From: Dehalococcoidia bacterium UBA7891
Lineage (GTDB): Bacteria > Chloroflexota > Dehalococcoidia > Lucifugimonadales > UBA826
Length of the DNA: 33,308 bases
NCBI GenBank assembly: GCA_002500485.1
Contig: DLRJ01000035.1
Location: 1-33,308, forward strand
Direction: 5' to 3'
Shown: positions 16,238 to 25,079 of the stretch, piece by piece
Layout of the letters: each line of letters starts with the position of its first letter
Numbering within the stretch: position 1 is the stretch's first letter
Notes under the pieces: model-generated
Databases searched by the model: none
The model's input: the letters and a program-made list of their open reading frames with translations, nothing else
Told to the model about the DNA's origin: nothing
Position numbers and translations under genes: made by a program

Positions 16238-17629
16238 TTAGATGTTCGGATTCTTCCATCCCCCTGAAATTTTTTCAAGTTCCAGTGCTATTGCGAGTGA
16301 AACGTCCTCTCTCCATGGTCGTGAGACGATCTGCACTCCGATTGGCAAATTCTCTTCGCAGGTTCCGTATCTGACGACCGTACCAGGCCACCCCGTCATG
16401 TTGTAGGCGCTTGTATAAGCAAAGGCGTTTTTGTTTTTGTTGCTGAATGTTTCCCCGTGATCGGTGGCAGTGAAAGGAGCCGTGGGGCTGATTATAACGT
16501 CGTAGTGTTTCATAAAGGACAACATGTGACTGCGATATTGATCTAACCTCTCAAGGTTGGCTGTGTATTCAGCTGTGGATATAGGTTCGGCATTGTTTAT
16601 TCGCTTCTGCAGAAATGGAGATATTTCTTTAGTATTGGCAGATTCCATTAATCTTTTTACCCATTCTCTTCCATCACCTCCGTTCAATGCATTATTGATT
16701 TCAGGAATCATTCCCAATGCATTGGGACGATCTTCTTCAACCGTAGCACCTAAATCGCCTAGGTCCATAGCTGCACTTTTTACAGCGTCTTGGATTGCTT
16801 GAGACGGTTCGTGGATGCCGTTATCGGTGTAAAAGGCTACCCTTAAATTTTCGATCTTAACTTTATAGGGGTCTCCTAAGGGCATTTCAATTATTGCTGG
16901 ATCTATCCAATCTCGGCCACACAGGATAGGTAGAGTTAGTATCAAATCCTCTACGTATCGGGCCATAGGCCCATTTTGAGTTAGAGAATCGACAGCTCCC
17001 ATAGCGTGGTTCACAATGTGCCCAGTTCGTGGTATCCGTCCACTATTGGGTTTGATACCGGTTATTCCGCAAAAATGTGAAGGCATTCTTATACTTCCAC
17101 CTGTGTCGCTTCCTATGTCCAGCGGTGAACCACCGGAGGCTATGATGGCTGCGGCACCACCGCTTGATCCTCCAGGAATTCTAGTCAAGTTATACGGGTT
17201 GTTAGTCCGTCCATAGACCAGATTGTCCGTTTCCCCAGCCAAAGTGAACTCAGGAGTATTTGTTTTCCCTAAAAGTATGGCTCCAGCATTTCTTAATCTG
17301 GACGTGACAGTTGAATCATTATCTGGAATAAAGTTCTGTCGTCCTTTTGTCCCGCCGGTCGATACGACTTCTGCAGTGTCCAGCGAATCTTTTAGAGTCA
17401 TAGGGACTCCATGCAATGGGCCGATATTTTCTTTTTTTGATATTTTCACATCTGCCGCTTTTGCTTCAGCAAGTGCTCTTTCAGAACACAATTGAACCAC
17501 TGCATTGAGTGCAGGATTCACAACCTCGATGCGCTTTAAATGCATCTCAATTACTTCTAGGCACGAAACATTTTTTTGTCTGATTTCACTTGCTATTTTC
17601 GTTGCTGATCCATAAATTAGATCGTTCAT
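16238..17629 (-). CDS. Amidase signature family hydrolase
   Basis: A 463-residue amidase. The Ser-cisSer-Lys triad is visible: K70 in MTLKDS, S135 in GGSSGG, and S159 in SDTGGSIR. The glycine-rich signature runs from about 130 to 165. It hydrolyses an amide to acid and ammonia; GatA is unlikely because the gene stands apart from gatB and gatC and the C-terminal region is short. The start at 17629 has AAGGAG eight bases upstream; ORF extension to 17710 lacks such a site. It is the first gene of the leftward block and divergent from an MFS transporter, consistent with uptake followed by hydrolysis. Confidence 0.92.
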   Translation of the reverse strand: MNDLIYGSATKIASEIRQKNVSCLEVIEMHLKRIEVVNPALNAVVQLCSERALAEAKAADVKISKKENIGPLHGVPMTLKDSLDTAEVVSTGGTKGRQNFIPDNDSTVTSRLRNAGAILLGKTNTPEFTLAGETDNLVYGRTNNPYNLTRIPGGSSGGAAAIIASGGSPLDIGSDTGGSIRMPSHFCGITGIKPNSGRIPRTGHIVNHAMGAVDSLTQNGPMARYVEDLILTLPILCGRDWIDPAIIEMPLGDPYKVKIENLRVAFYTDNGIHEPSQAIQDAVKSAAMDLGDLGATVEEDRPNALGMIPEINNALNGGDGREWVKRLMESANTKEISPFLQKRINNAEPISTAEYTANLERLDQYRSHMLSFMKHYDVIISPTAPFTATDHGETFSNKNKNAFAYTSAYNMTGWPGTVVRYGTCEENLPIGVQIVSRPWREDVSLAIALELEKISGGWKNPNI

Positions 17630-17761
17630 CGCATTGCTCCTTACTTCGATATTGGTCATAGTATCACTAGCTTCTCTTCTACAAAGCATTTCTTGATTCT
17701 TCAGAAACACAGGAGTTTCACCAGTGATATATTTGACGTATTTCTAAACAGGCGTCTTCTT

Positions 17762-18997
17762 ATGCGGCATTATGAAGTTAAATCAACCGTATGGTCGAAT
17801 CCTCGACTTTGGGCTGTTTCACTAGGTGAAACTCTCGCATGGGCAGGTCTTTTCTATTTGTTTCCCGCCTCTCTGATTCGGTGGAAATTACATTTTGATT
17901 GGAGCATATCCGAACTGTCTGGAGCACTCATGATTGCCTTGATTGTGTCTGGGATTACTGGGATAGGGTCTGGGAAATTAATTGATAAAGGACTTGGCCG
18001 GGCATTGATGTCGGGAGGGGTAGTGTTAGGAGGAGTTTGCCTTTTGTTTATTCCTATGGTTAGTTCCCTGGAGGAATTTTATATTTTGTGGGCTGTAGTG
18101 GGCATTGCTATGGGGGCCTGCCTTTATGATCCCTGTTTTGCTATTCTTACTAGACATTACTCTTCCGAGGCCAAAGAACCTATTGTAATGGTCACCCTTT
18201 TTGCAGGCTTTTCTATAACTTTCAGTTTCATTTTGTCTGCTTTAATTTCTAGTGTTTTTAATTGGGAAACTAGTTTTTATGTGTTTGGTGTTCTACTGTG
18301 TTTTTTGGCAGCACCACTCTTCTGGATTGGGATCTCAGTGGATACAAAGGTAAAGCCTTTAGCAGCAGGTATTTTTTCTGAATCGAAGAGTCTTGTCAGC
18401 TTCTTTCGAGGCTTGATCGTAAGGCCAATTTTCTGGGGATTAAGTATTCTCTTCACAACCTTTGCACTAAATCACATAATGTTAATCAGTCAGATACTGC
18501 CATTATTTGAAAGCAAGGGCGCTTCTTCCACTTCCTCTGTTTTGATTGCTTCAGCTATGGGACCGATGCAAGTTGGTGGTCGTGTCGGGTTACTGGTAGT
18601 TGAGAAGCGCCTAAAGAGAGAGTTTAATATCGTTTGGGTGGCTATATTTAGCTGTTTGGTTTTAGTTTGTGCAAGTGGAATGCTTTATTACTCTGAAACC
18701 AGTCTTCTTATTCTTGGTGTTTTTGTTTTATTTCAGGGACTATCGTTTGGAATAATAAACCTTGTCAAGCCGGTCATTGTTGCTACACTCTTGGGTGAGT
18801 CTAATTTCGGATTTATATCTGCGATCGTAGGGATCGGTTATATTTTGGGATTTGCGATCGCACCAGGGGTGTCCGGATTAATTTCGGATTTATGGGGTCT
18901 TGACGCTCTGATTGCTACCTCGTTCTTAACGGCACTGTTAGGGCTTGCTACATTTTCAGGAGTAATACTAAAAAGTCGTAATGTAATTAATTTCTGA
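17762..18997 (+). CDS. MFS transporter
   Basis: A 411-residue major facilitator protein with about 12 hydrophobic segments. The loop between segments 2 and 3 reads GSGKLIDKGLGRALM, the form of the MFS signature seen in monocarboxylate-type carriers. The ATG at 17762 (MRHYEV) is chosen because the first membrane segment starts about 15 residues later; an upstream TTG would add 23 residues. It is divergent from the amidase block and likely imports its substrate (inference). Its last 11 bases overlap the convergent dehalogenase gene. Confidence 0.85.
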   Translation: MRHYEVKSTVWSNPRLWAVSLGETLAWAGLFYLFPASLIRWKLHFDWSISELSGALMIALIVSGITGIGSGKLIDKGLGRALMSGGVVLGGVCLLFIPMVSSLEEFYILWAVVGIAMGACLYDPCFAILTRHYSSEAKEPIVMVTLFAGFSITFSFILSALISSVFNWETSFYVFGVLLCFLAAPLFWIGISVDTKVKPLAAGIFSESKSLVSFFRGLIVRPIFWGLSILFTTFALNHIMLISQILPLFESKGASSTSSVLIASAMGPMQVGGRVGLLVVEKRLKREFNIVWVAIFSCLVLVCASGMLYYSETSLLILGVFVLFQGLSFGIINLVKPVIVATLLGESNFGFISAIVGIGYILGFAIAPGVSGLISDLWGLDALIATSFLTALLGLATFSGVILKSRNVINF

Positions 18998-19874
18998 GAC
19001 TTTTAATAAAGTTTGCTAGGTGACTACCTATCTCGTTTGGCGATATTTCCTGAATGAAATGCCCCCCCTGAACTGTTACTTCTTGTTGATTATTCCACAG
19101 TCTGGCCTTTTCCCTTTGCCTACCGACCAATATCGACCCTGGATCCGCATTTATAAAGAGTTTTGGTATATCACTCACCCTTAAAAAGTCTGAATATTCT
19201 TGTACTAATTGGACGATTTTTTCAGGTTCTCCTGCAATCGGTATTTCTCGAGGCCAACTCAAGGTAGGCCTCCTGTCCTCTCCTGCTAACTTAAATGGCT
19301 CCAAATAAATTTTGAGATCTTTCTCCGAAAGCCTCCCATCCCCGGCCAGTATTCTTTCCACAAAGATGTTTTTTTCTAATATCAACTCTTCGCCAGCATC
19401 AGACCTGAAAGCTTGAAAAATATTTCTTGCCACTTCTGGCCAGTCATCCCAACTTTCTATTGGGCTGGTTATGGCTTCCATGTAGGAAATACTTTTGACT
19501 TTTTCCGGATTCAAAAATGTCCAGTAAAAGCCAAGTACAGAACCCCAGTCATGAATCACAAAATGTATGTTCTTGAGGTCTAAATTCCGGAAGAGTTTAT
19601 ATAGGTATTCGGTGTGCTCTTGAAATTTGTAACTATGAGGCCCGGGATTGTCCAATTTGGCTGATTCTCCCATACCGATTAGGTCTGGTGCTACGACTCT
19701 TCCAAGCTGGGCAACATGGGGTATTATATTTCTCCAAAGATATGAGGACGTTGGATTCCCATGGATCAAGACTATGGGATCGCCTTCTCCATGGTCAATA
19801 TAAGCCATAGATTTACCGTTTATAGTCATATGATGTTTAGGATATTGTTCTGTGAACGATTTATCGTTAGACAT
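18987..19874 (-). CDS. dhaA: Haloalkane dehalogenase, HLD-II type (DhaA/LinB-like)
   Basis: A 295-residue alpha/beta hydrolase with every catalytic position of subfamily II haloalkane dehalogenases. N40 (HGNPTSSYLWRN) and W110 are the halide-stabilising pair, D109 (VIHDWGS) the nucleophile, E133 (YMEAI) the acid, and H272 (GGHFIQE) the base. The spacing matches DhaA numbering almost exactly, as do the segments APDLIGMGES and IPIAGEP. The reaction is hydrolytic cleavage of carbon-halogen bonds to an alcohol and halide, with no cofactor. No signal peptide is seen. AAGGAA precedes the ATG. It is divergent from an FlK-like thioesterase followed by an alcohol dehydrogenase. Confidence 0.9.
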   Translation of the reverse strand: MSNDKSFTEQYPKHHMTINGKSMAYIDHGEGDPIVLIHGNPTSSYLWRNIIPHVAQLGRVVAPDLIGMGESAKLDNPGPHSYKFQEHTEYLYKLFRNLDLKNIHFVIHDWGSVLGFYWTFLNPEKVKSISYMEAITSPIESWDDWPEVARNIFQAFRSDAGEELILEKNIFVERILAGDGRLSEKDLKIYLEPFKLAGEDRRPTLSWPREIPIAGEPEKIVQLVQEYSDFLRVSDIPKLFINADPGSILVGRQREKARLWNNQQEVTVQGGHFIQEISPNEIGSHLANFIKSLRN

Positions 19875-19913
19875 TATTTTCCTTGGTACTTTTCTCTAAT
19901 TTTCTTTCAGTAA

Positions 19914-19942
19914 ATTTAATTTCACTTGCTCGATATTATCAA
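19914..19942 (-). promoter_or_regulatory. Possible promoter for the dehalogenase gene
   Basis: Minus strand: TTGATA (19942-19937), 17-bp spacer, TTAAAT (19919-19914), giving a start about 30 nt before the ATG at 19874. The -10 box is weak. Confidence 0.4.
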
Positions 19943-19986
19943 AATAACCTTAAATATTCCTTTACGCCACCTTTTTTTCACTTAGG

Positions 19987-19992
19987 TATAAT
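19987..19992 (+). promoter_or_regulatory. Consensus -10 box for the thioesterase gene
   Basis: A perfect TATAAT 30 bases before the AGGAGG-preceded TTG start at 20023. The best -35 match, TTTACG at 19961, is 20 bp away, which is longer than usual. The promoter probably starts a short 5' UTR. Confidence 0.45.
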
Positions 19993-20022
19993 CGCGATTA
20001 AATTTAGTTTTAGGAGGATACT

Positions 20023-20394
20023 TTGGACACTAGTAAACTTGAAGTTGGTCAGTCAGCTCGTATAGATGTAAAGGTTACTACTGAAATGACGACTAATAGG
20101 ACCGGAAACACGGGCGATGATGTATTGTCTACTCCGGCAATGCTGGGCCTAATGGAAGGTGCTTGTATAAGTCAATCGGACCATTTACTGGACAAAAATG
20201 CATCGACGGTCGGTTATGCGGTTGATGGGCTCAGGCATGTTGCGAGGACCGATGTGGGAGAAACAGTACAAATCAGCACCTCTCTAACTGAATTAGACGG
20301 AGCAAAAGGTCGTCTCACCTATGAAATCGAGGTCACTCATAATGGTAATACTGTGGGTAAAGCGATTCACAAAAGGGCGATAATTTCTAGATGA
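20023..20394 (+). CDS. FlK-like hotdog thioesterase (fluoroacetyl-CoA thioesterase family)
   Basis: A 123-residue hotdog protein with the arrangement of FlK: T37 (STPAM), E45 (LMEGAC, eight residues later as in FlK) and H72 (LRHVAR). These correspond to the FlK triad Thr42, Glu50 and His76. The C-terminal IHKRAII also fits. FlK itself hydrolyses fluoroacetyl-CoA, but most homologues are general acyl-CoA thioesterases, so halide specificity is not shown. The TTG start is set by AGGAGG five bases upstream. It lies divergent to the dehalogenase and is followed by the alcohol dehydrogenase. Confidence 0.82.
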   Translation: MDTSKLEVGQSARIDVKVTTEMTTNRTGNTGDDVLSTPAMLGLMEGACISQSDHLLDKNASTVGYAVDGLRHVARTDVGETVQISTSLTELDGAKGRLTYEIEVTHNGNTVGKAIHKRAIISR

Positions 20395-20462
20395 TAAAAG
20401 TTATTTCACACTACCCCGAATAGAGATATATGCCATTGAGTTTCGGGAAAGGAGCACCAGTT

Positions 20463-21491
20463 ATGGAAGGATTGTTTTTTACTGGAGATTCTGTTGTGGA
20501 GGCTATAAGTATCGACAAAATGGCTCCAGCCTCTGGGGAAGTGTTACTTCAAATGAAAGCTTCGGGAGTGTGTGGTAGCGATTTAAAGAATTTTGGAGCC
20601 TCAAAATCTGAGAAACCGAAACTGTCTGAGCTAAAGGTGCCCGGTCATGAGCCCGTTGGAGTGGTGGTTGAACTTGGTACAAATGTGGGGGGCCTCTCCA
20701 TTGGAGATAGGGTAATGATGCATCACTATACGGGATGCTTGAAATGTTCTATGTGTCTTATCGGATACACTCAAATGTGTTTGGTTGCTCATGAGGTTTA
20801 TGGGTCGACGGCACATGGTGGGCATCAGGAATACATGTGCGTTCCAGCTTATACATGTATTCCCATACCAGAGGGCCTAGATTTTGTTTCTGCAGCTGCA
20901 TGTTCGTGTGGTACGGGCACGGCTTTTCATGCAGTAAAAAGGTTGAATCCTACGGGATTGGATACAGTAGCTATATTTGGTCAAGGGCCTGTGGGCCTGT
21001 CGGCGACTATGTTTGCTGCACAGCTGGGCGCCAGGGTTATAGCGGTCGATATATCTTCATACAGATTGAATTTAGCTAAAGAATTAGGTGCTAGCGAAGT
21101 AATAGATTCTTCTTCACACAATGCAGAACAAGTTATTAGAGAACTCACTTCAGGAGAAGGTGCTGAATGCACCTTAGACGCCACCGGAATACCAGAGGTA
21201 AGAATTCAGGCTGTTGATAGTGCTAAATATTGGGGGAAAGTATGTTTTGTAGGAGAAGGGAATACCACTACTTTTGACGTTAGTGCTCAAATAATTCATA
21301 AGCAATTAACTATATTGGGATCTTGGACATTTAGCCAGGCTGGTCTGAGCGAAGTCGCAAACTTTGTCATCGAAAGGAGATCTCCTATGGATAAATTAAT
21401 CACCCATACATTTGGGCTCAAAGAGGCTCAAAAGGCGTATGATATTTTTATTTCAGGTGAAACAGGGAAAGTTATTCTTACAATGGATTGA
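20463..21491 (+). CDS. Zinc-dependent alcohol dehydrogenase (MDR family)
   Basis: A 342-residue medium-chain dehydrogenase. Catalytic zinc ligands are C37 (GVCGSD) and H62-E63 (GHEPVG). The four structural-zinc cysteines are C92, C95, C98 and C106. A Rossmann motif GQGPVG lies at about 163-168, followed by VIAVD, which suggests NAD. It oxidises alcohols, sugar alcohols or threonine-like substrates. The start at 20463 follows GGAAAGGAG by eight bases; an ATG at 20430 is a weaker alternative. It is probably co-transcribed with the thioesterase (68 bp gap). It could oxidise the alcohol made by the dehalogenase, which is inference. Confidence 0.9.
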   Translation: MEGLFFTGDSVVEAISIDKMAPASGEVLLQMKASGVCGSDLKNFGASKSEKPKLSELKVPGHEPVGVVVELGTNVGGLSIGDRVMMHHYTGCLKCSMCLIGYTQMCLVAHEVYGSTAHGGHQEYMCVPAYTCIPIPEGLDFVSAAACSCGTGTAFHAVKRLNPTGLDTVAIFGQGPVGLSATMFAAQLGARVIAVDISSYRLNLAKELGASEVIDSSSHNAEQVIRELTSGEGAECTLDATGIPEVRIQAVDSAKYWGKVCFVGEGNTTTFDVSAQIIHKQLTILGSWTFSQAGLSEVANFVIERRSPMDKLITHTFGLKEAQKAYDIFISGETGKVILTMD

Positions 21492-21502
21492 CGCTGTGAT
21501 AG

Positions 21503-21521
21503 ACGAATCTGAAAGGTTCGT
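21503..21521. terminator. Hairpin between convergent genes, terminator-like
   Basis: ACGAATC, loop TGAAA, GGTTCGT: seven pairs including one G-T, in the 33-bp gap between the converging dehydrogenase and cyclase genes. Neither strand has a T tract after it, so termination is only suggested by position. Confidence 0.3.
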
Positions 21522-21524
21522 AAT

Positions 21525-22469
21525 CTAAAACGTAGCGATCGGATTTACGGGTGACCCGGTGCCTCCTTCCACTACCAGAGGAGCTATAGTTAGATGGAAG
21601 GTATATTCGCCTAACTCTTCACAGGTGTTTGCTAATCGATCAAAATCTGCATTGTCCAGAATTGGCATTCCCATGTGAGGTATTATTACCTCGTGCACAG
21701 CTATTCTCGCAGGATAGTCGTGCTCTCTATGTCCTGCTTCTTGAAGGTCCCAGCCCAATAATGAAGCATCTGTAGTATAAAGAAATTCAATTATCGAAGG
21801 TGCATTGCCAGGAGTATTGGGAGGGAATGTCATTTCTAAATCTGGATGTGCCTCCCAAAATGATCTATAACCAGACCGTATAAAAACTGCATCACCTCTT
21901 TGAGGGGTTATTCCTTGGCTTTTTGCCCAATCTTCTAGTTCCCAACCTTCCACTGGTTTATCGAATTCAACAAAGTCAGTGCCTCTAAATTTTGGTATGT
22001 CATATAAAACCCCTCTCGTCACTATGCCGTCTCTCCAGTTTTCTATTGAATGGCTTGTGGCTCCTGATTCAGTTACAAGAGCTGGGTCTTTATCGTTATA
22101 GAGACGTCCTCCTTCTTCTACACTTTTAGTAAAGAAATGGCATAGCGCGTCGATGTGTGTGTTTACAAACCCGTGGTAGGAGACGCCAATGTAATCTCCG
22201 GAACCTCTCTCATGGACCGACATGTTGTGATCGGCTGGTTTGGGGTTTCTATGTGGATCGGGGATCACAGACTGGGTTGCCAACGGATTCGCACATGAAA
22301 CTGTCTCCCCTGTTTTAATAAGGCCAGCAGCTTCTTTTACCAAACTGGGGTTTATGTGGTTAAGTGTTCCAAACTGATCATCATCTCCCCATCTGCCCCA
22401 ATTGCTGAATTTAGTTTTGTAATCCAGATATTCTTGTACTGTGGTTGGTGTTCGTTCTTTAAGGCCCAT
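21525..22469 (-). CDS. Cyclase family protein (kynurenine-formamidase-like metal hydrolase)
   Basis: A 314-residue member of the cyclase family. The metal-site motif is YHGFVNTHIDALCHFF (H99, H105, D107, H111), a variant of the usual HxGTHxDxPxH. Other segments are QFGTLNHINPSLVKEAAGLI at the N-terminus, GDAVFIRSGY, LLGWDLQEAGHREHD, and AVHEVIIPHMGMPI. Family members hydrolyse formamides, lactones or similar compounds, or have unknown substrates. It follows the enolase-superfamily gene by 102 bp on the same strand, suggesting a pair such as dehydration followed by ring hydrolysis (inference). Confidence 0.88.
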   Translation of the reverse strand: MGLKERTPTTVQEYLDYKTKFSNWGRWGDDDQFGTLNHINPSLVKEAAGLIKTGETVSCANPLATQSVIPDPHRNPKPADHNMSVHERGSGDYIGVSYHGFVNTHIDALCHFFTKSVEEGGRLYNDKDPALVTESGATSHSIENWRDGIVTRGVLYDIPKFRGTDFVEFDKPVEGWELEDWAKSQGITPQRGDAVFIRSGYRSFWEAHPDLEMTFPPNTPGNAPSIIEFLYTTDASLLGWDLQEAGHREHDYPARIAVHEVIIPHMGMPILDNADFDRLANTCEELGEYTFHLTIAPLVVEGGTGSPVNPIATF

Positions 22470-22571
22470 GTCATCTCACTTTATTTATATTTTTCCTAAT
22501 CAAATTTAATTTGTTGATTCGAATTGTGTCGAACTCATAGGGTTTCTATATTTTCTCTTGAATTTGAAATA

Positions 22572-23759
22572 TCAACCACCCGATATTGCAGAGTGGTTCC
22601 AAGGGATTATCCATTCGTCCTTTATTTCCATACCGAAACCAGGTGCATCTGAGGGTTTGATATAGCCATCTTTAGGCATGGGCATTCCTGGTATTGGGCA
22701 AACCTCTTCAAGGGGTATACCAGGATCTGATCCCATCCAAAATTCTGCCATAGGTGATTCTGGCATAGAGATAGCAAAATGTTGTCCCCATGGGGATGCC
22801 GCAGCGGCATGTGGAATAGTAATCAGACCCGCAGCTTCTCCAATGGCATATATTTTTAGGGCTTCTGTCAAACCACCGCACCATTTTAGATCTGGTTGAA
22901 GTACATCAACTGCTCTATTTTCTACTAACTGCCTGAATGTCCACCTTCCATGGTGGTCTTCTCCTGTCGCGAGAGGGACCCAGTTGATCGCCTTTCGAAG
23001 TTCAATATGTCCTTCTAAATCTGTCGGAATTAAAGGTTCTTCTAGCCATCTCAACCCGTATGGTCTAAGGCGTTCGGCCATTCTCACGGCAAATTCGACG
23101 TTAAAAGACATGACAGGGTTATACATTAATTCAGCATTATTACCTATGGTTTCTCTAGCAGCGGAGATTTTTTCTTCCACTAAATTAAGGCCTTCTATTC
23201 CCATGTCATAATGGGCTGGATTTGAGACCTTAAAATGTTTGAATCCCAGCTCTATTGACCAATCTAAATCGTCGGATGTCACATAGCAGAGTGATTTTTC
23301 TCTACAAGGCCCTCCTAGTAGACTGTAAACTGGCTGCTGCATTAATTTGCCTTTTAGATCCCATAGAGCAAGATCGATTCCTGACTGGGCTACCGTAGCT
23401 ATTCCTCCAGCTCCAAATCTTTGAGTAGATCGCCACATAAGGTCGTTTAGAAACTCTAAAGCAAAACACTCCCTTCCTTCCAGTAAAGGTGCAAAATGAT
23501 AATCAACGATTGATGCCGTTATTTCCCCAAAGCTTGTTTGACCCAGGCCCCAAGTGCCATCTTCTGCAATAACCTGCACCCATATGCTTTCGTTGGTGTT
23601 CGCACCGGGCATTTGACCGTGAGCTGTTGTGAATTCCGGGTATTTATTTATCGGTAGAGCTCTCGCAGAGGTATTGTTCCAGTTTGGTCTTCTTGGTTTG
23701 GAAGTAGGAGGTGATTTTGGTATATTTACCTGTACAGCTCTAATGTTCTTTATTTTCAT
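22572..23759 (-). CDS. L-rhamnonate-dehydratase-like enolase superfamily enzyme
   Basis: A 395-residue enzyme resembling L-rhamnonate dehydratase along its length (KYPEF near 40, GANTNESIWVQV, SGIDLALWDLKGK, QPDLKWCGGLTEALKI, MAEFWM). Counterparts of the RhmD residues are E240 and E267 (metal), D290 and H317 (catalytic dyad) and E339. The first metal ligand, Asp226 of RhmD, is N214 here (codon AAC in YNPVMSFN). GGAG precedes the ATG. The product would be a 2-keto-3-deoxy sugar acid if the reaction is conserved, but the Asn leaves activity or metal affinity uncertain. Confidence 0.85.
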   Translation of the reverse strand: MKIKNIRAVQVNIPKSPPTSKPRRPNWNNTSARALPINKYPEFTTAHGQMPGANTNESIWVQVIAEDGTWGLGQTSFGEITASIVDYHFAPLLEGRECFALEFLNDLMWRSTQRFGAGGIATVAQSGIDLALWDLKGKLMQQPVYSLLGGPCREKSLCYVTSDDLDWSIELGFKHFKVSNPAHYDMGIEGLNLVEEKISAARETIGNNAELMYNPVMSFNVEFAVRMAERLRPYGLRWLEEPLIPTDLEGHIELRKAINWVPLATGEDHHGRWTFRQLVENRAVDVLQPDLKWCGGLTEALKIYAIGEAAGLITIPHAAAASPWGQHFAISMPESPMAEFWMGSDPGIPLEEVCPIPGMPMPKDGYIKPSDAPGFGMEIKDEWIIPWNHSAISGG

Positions 23760-23847
23760 TCAGTTCTCCGCGGTATGTGTATGCATTCGAAATTGCTAAG
23801 TTCGAGCTGATTGTCTTTGCTGCATAATACATGTCTTTTCTATAGGG

Positions 23848-25056
23848 TTATACTTCCCTGAGTTTTCGAAATGTTAGCATCGTTACTATGGACAATAGAA
23901 TTAAAGCGCTTCCATGTAGGGACAGCGCTGCAGTAACGCCCAATATTGATGCCAAGGCACCGATTTCTAAGTTTCCTAACGGGGAAGTACCCACGGCTGT
24001 TGTCCACGCTCCCATTACTCTACCCCTTAAATCATTAGGAACGAGTCTTTGGAGCAACGTCTGAGAAAATAAGTCAGATAAAGCCATCATTCCGCTCATC
24101 ACAAATATAGCTATGATGGCTATATAAACTGTTGGGGCCAGTCCAAGAAGGAGAAGAGCAATCCCAAATACATGTAGAACGATGATAAATTTGATTCCCT
24201 GGCGGCCCTTTTGTCCTAATATTGAAACTATAGCTATAGCTGCAATACCTCCAGCAGAGCTAAATGCGTTAAGGAGACCTAGTCCTTCAGGGCCCATATC
24301 CCAGATGTCTCTGGCTATACTGGGCATTAAAGCTTGAGAGGTGAAACCTAGAAGTTCAACAGACATTACAATAAAAACCAATGCAGACAGGGTGCGATTC
24401 CGTTTTAGCTCTTGCCAGAATTCATAGAAACCATTTGAAAGACTACCTTTCCTTGAAGGCGCCGATTGCCCAGGTGATTTGATCAAGGCCAATATCAAAA
24501 GAGCGCATCCACATCCAATAGATATGGCAAAATATCCGGTTCCGGCTCCCCATTTGCCCAGTACGAAACCGACCACTAATGCACCGACTAGTCCACCACT
24601 ACGCATGGCCAGGACAAGGTAGGACATGCCTAATAATCCATTTTCGGCCCCCACCAAATCAAAAACAAAACTACGATTGATAGTATTGATCATCATGTGA
24701 CAAGTACCTCCGATCGCTGGAATTATCAGTAAATGCCATAATTCTGATTTTCCAGATGCCAAAAGTAACCCCATCAAGAATGCGACCAAAGTAGCTGTTG
24801 CCATCAATGCCCGGATGAGGGTTCTTCTGTCAACAAGATCTGAAATAGTACCGGCTGTAAGACCTAGAAAAAATGCTGGGGCATGACGTATGCCCATGGC
24901 CAGACCTACCATGAACGGTGAGTCAGTTAATTCTAGGATCACCCAACCTAGAACGACATTTTCACCGCGAGTAACACTCTCAAAGAAAGATGCAGAAGCT
25001 AGTAGTCTGAAGTCCCGCAACCTTAGGACGGGCGAATTCTTAATTTTATTTAACAA
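23848..25056 (-). CDS. MFS transporter (DHA3/enterobactin-exporter-like)
   Basis: A 402-residue 12-segment MFS protein of the MFS_3 type. It starts with LRLRDFRLLASASFFESV, continues with LGWVILELTDSPFMVGLAMGIRHAPAFFLGLTAG, then SDLVDRRTLIR (motif A variant), and LVPNDLRGRVMGAWT in the second half. Such proteins export small molecules or siderophores. The frame opens with TTG at 25056 and has no ATG before the first membrane segment; no SD is clear, so the start is uncertain. It begins 23 bp after the SDR gene and is likely co-transcribed with it. Confidence 0.85.
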   Translation of the reverse strand: MLNKIKNSPVLRLRDFRLLASASFFESVTRGENVVLGWVILELTDSPFMVGLAMGIRHAPAFFLGLTAGTISDLVDRRTLIRALMATATLVAFLMGLLLASGKSELWHLLIIPAIGGTCHMMINTINRSFVFDLVGAENGLLGMSYLVLAMRSGGLVGALVVGFVLGKWGAGTGYFAISIGCGCALLILALIKSPGQSAPSRKGSLSNGFYEFWQELKRNRTLSALVFIVMSVELLGFTSQALMPSIARDIWDMGPEGLGLLNAFSSAGGIAAIAIVSILGQKGRQGIKFIIVLHVFGIALLLLGLAPTVYIAIIAIFVMSGMMALSDLFSQTLLQRLVPNDLRGRVMGAWTTAVGTSPLGNLEIGALASILGVTAALSLHGSALILLSIVTMLTFRKLREV

Positions 25057-25079
25057 GTTAGTTATTAAATGGGAACAAA

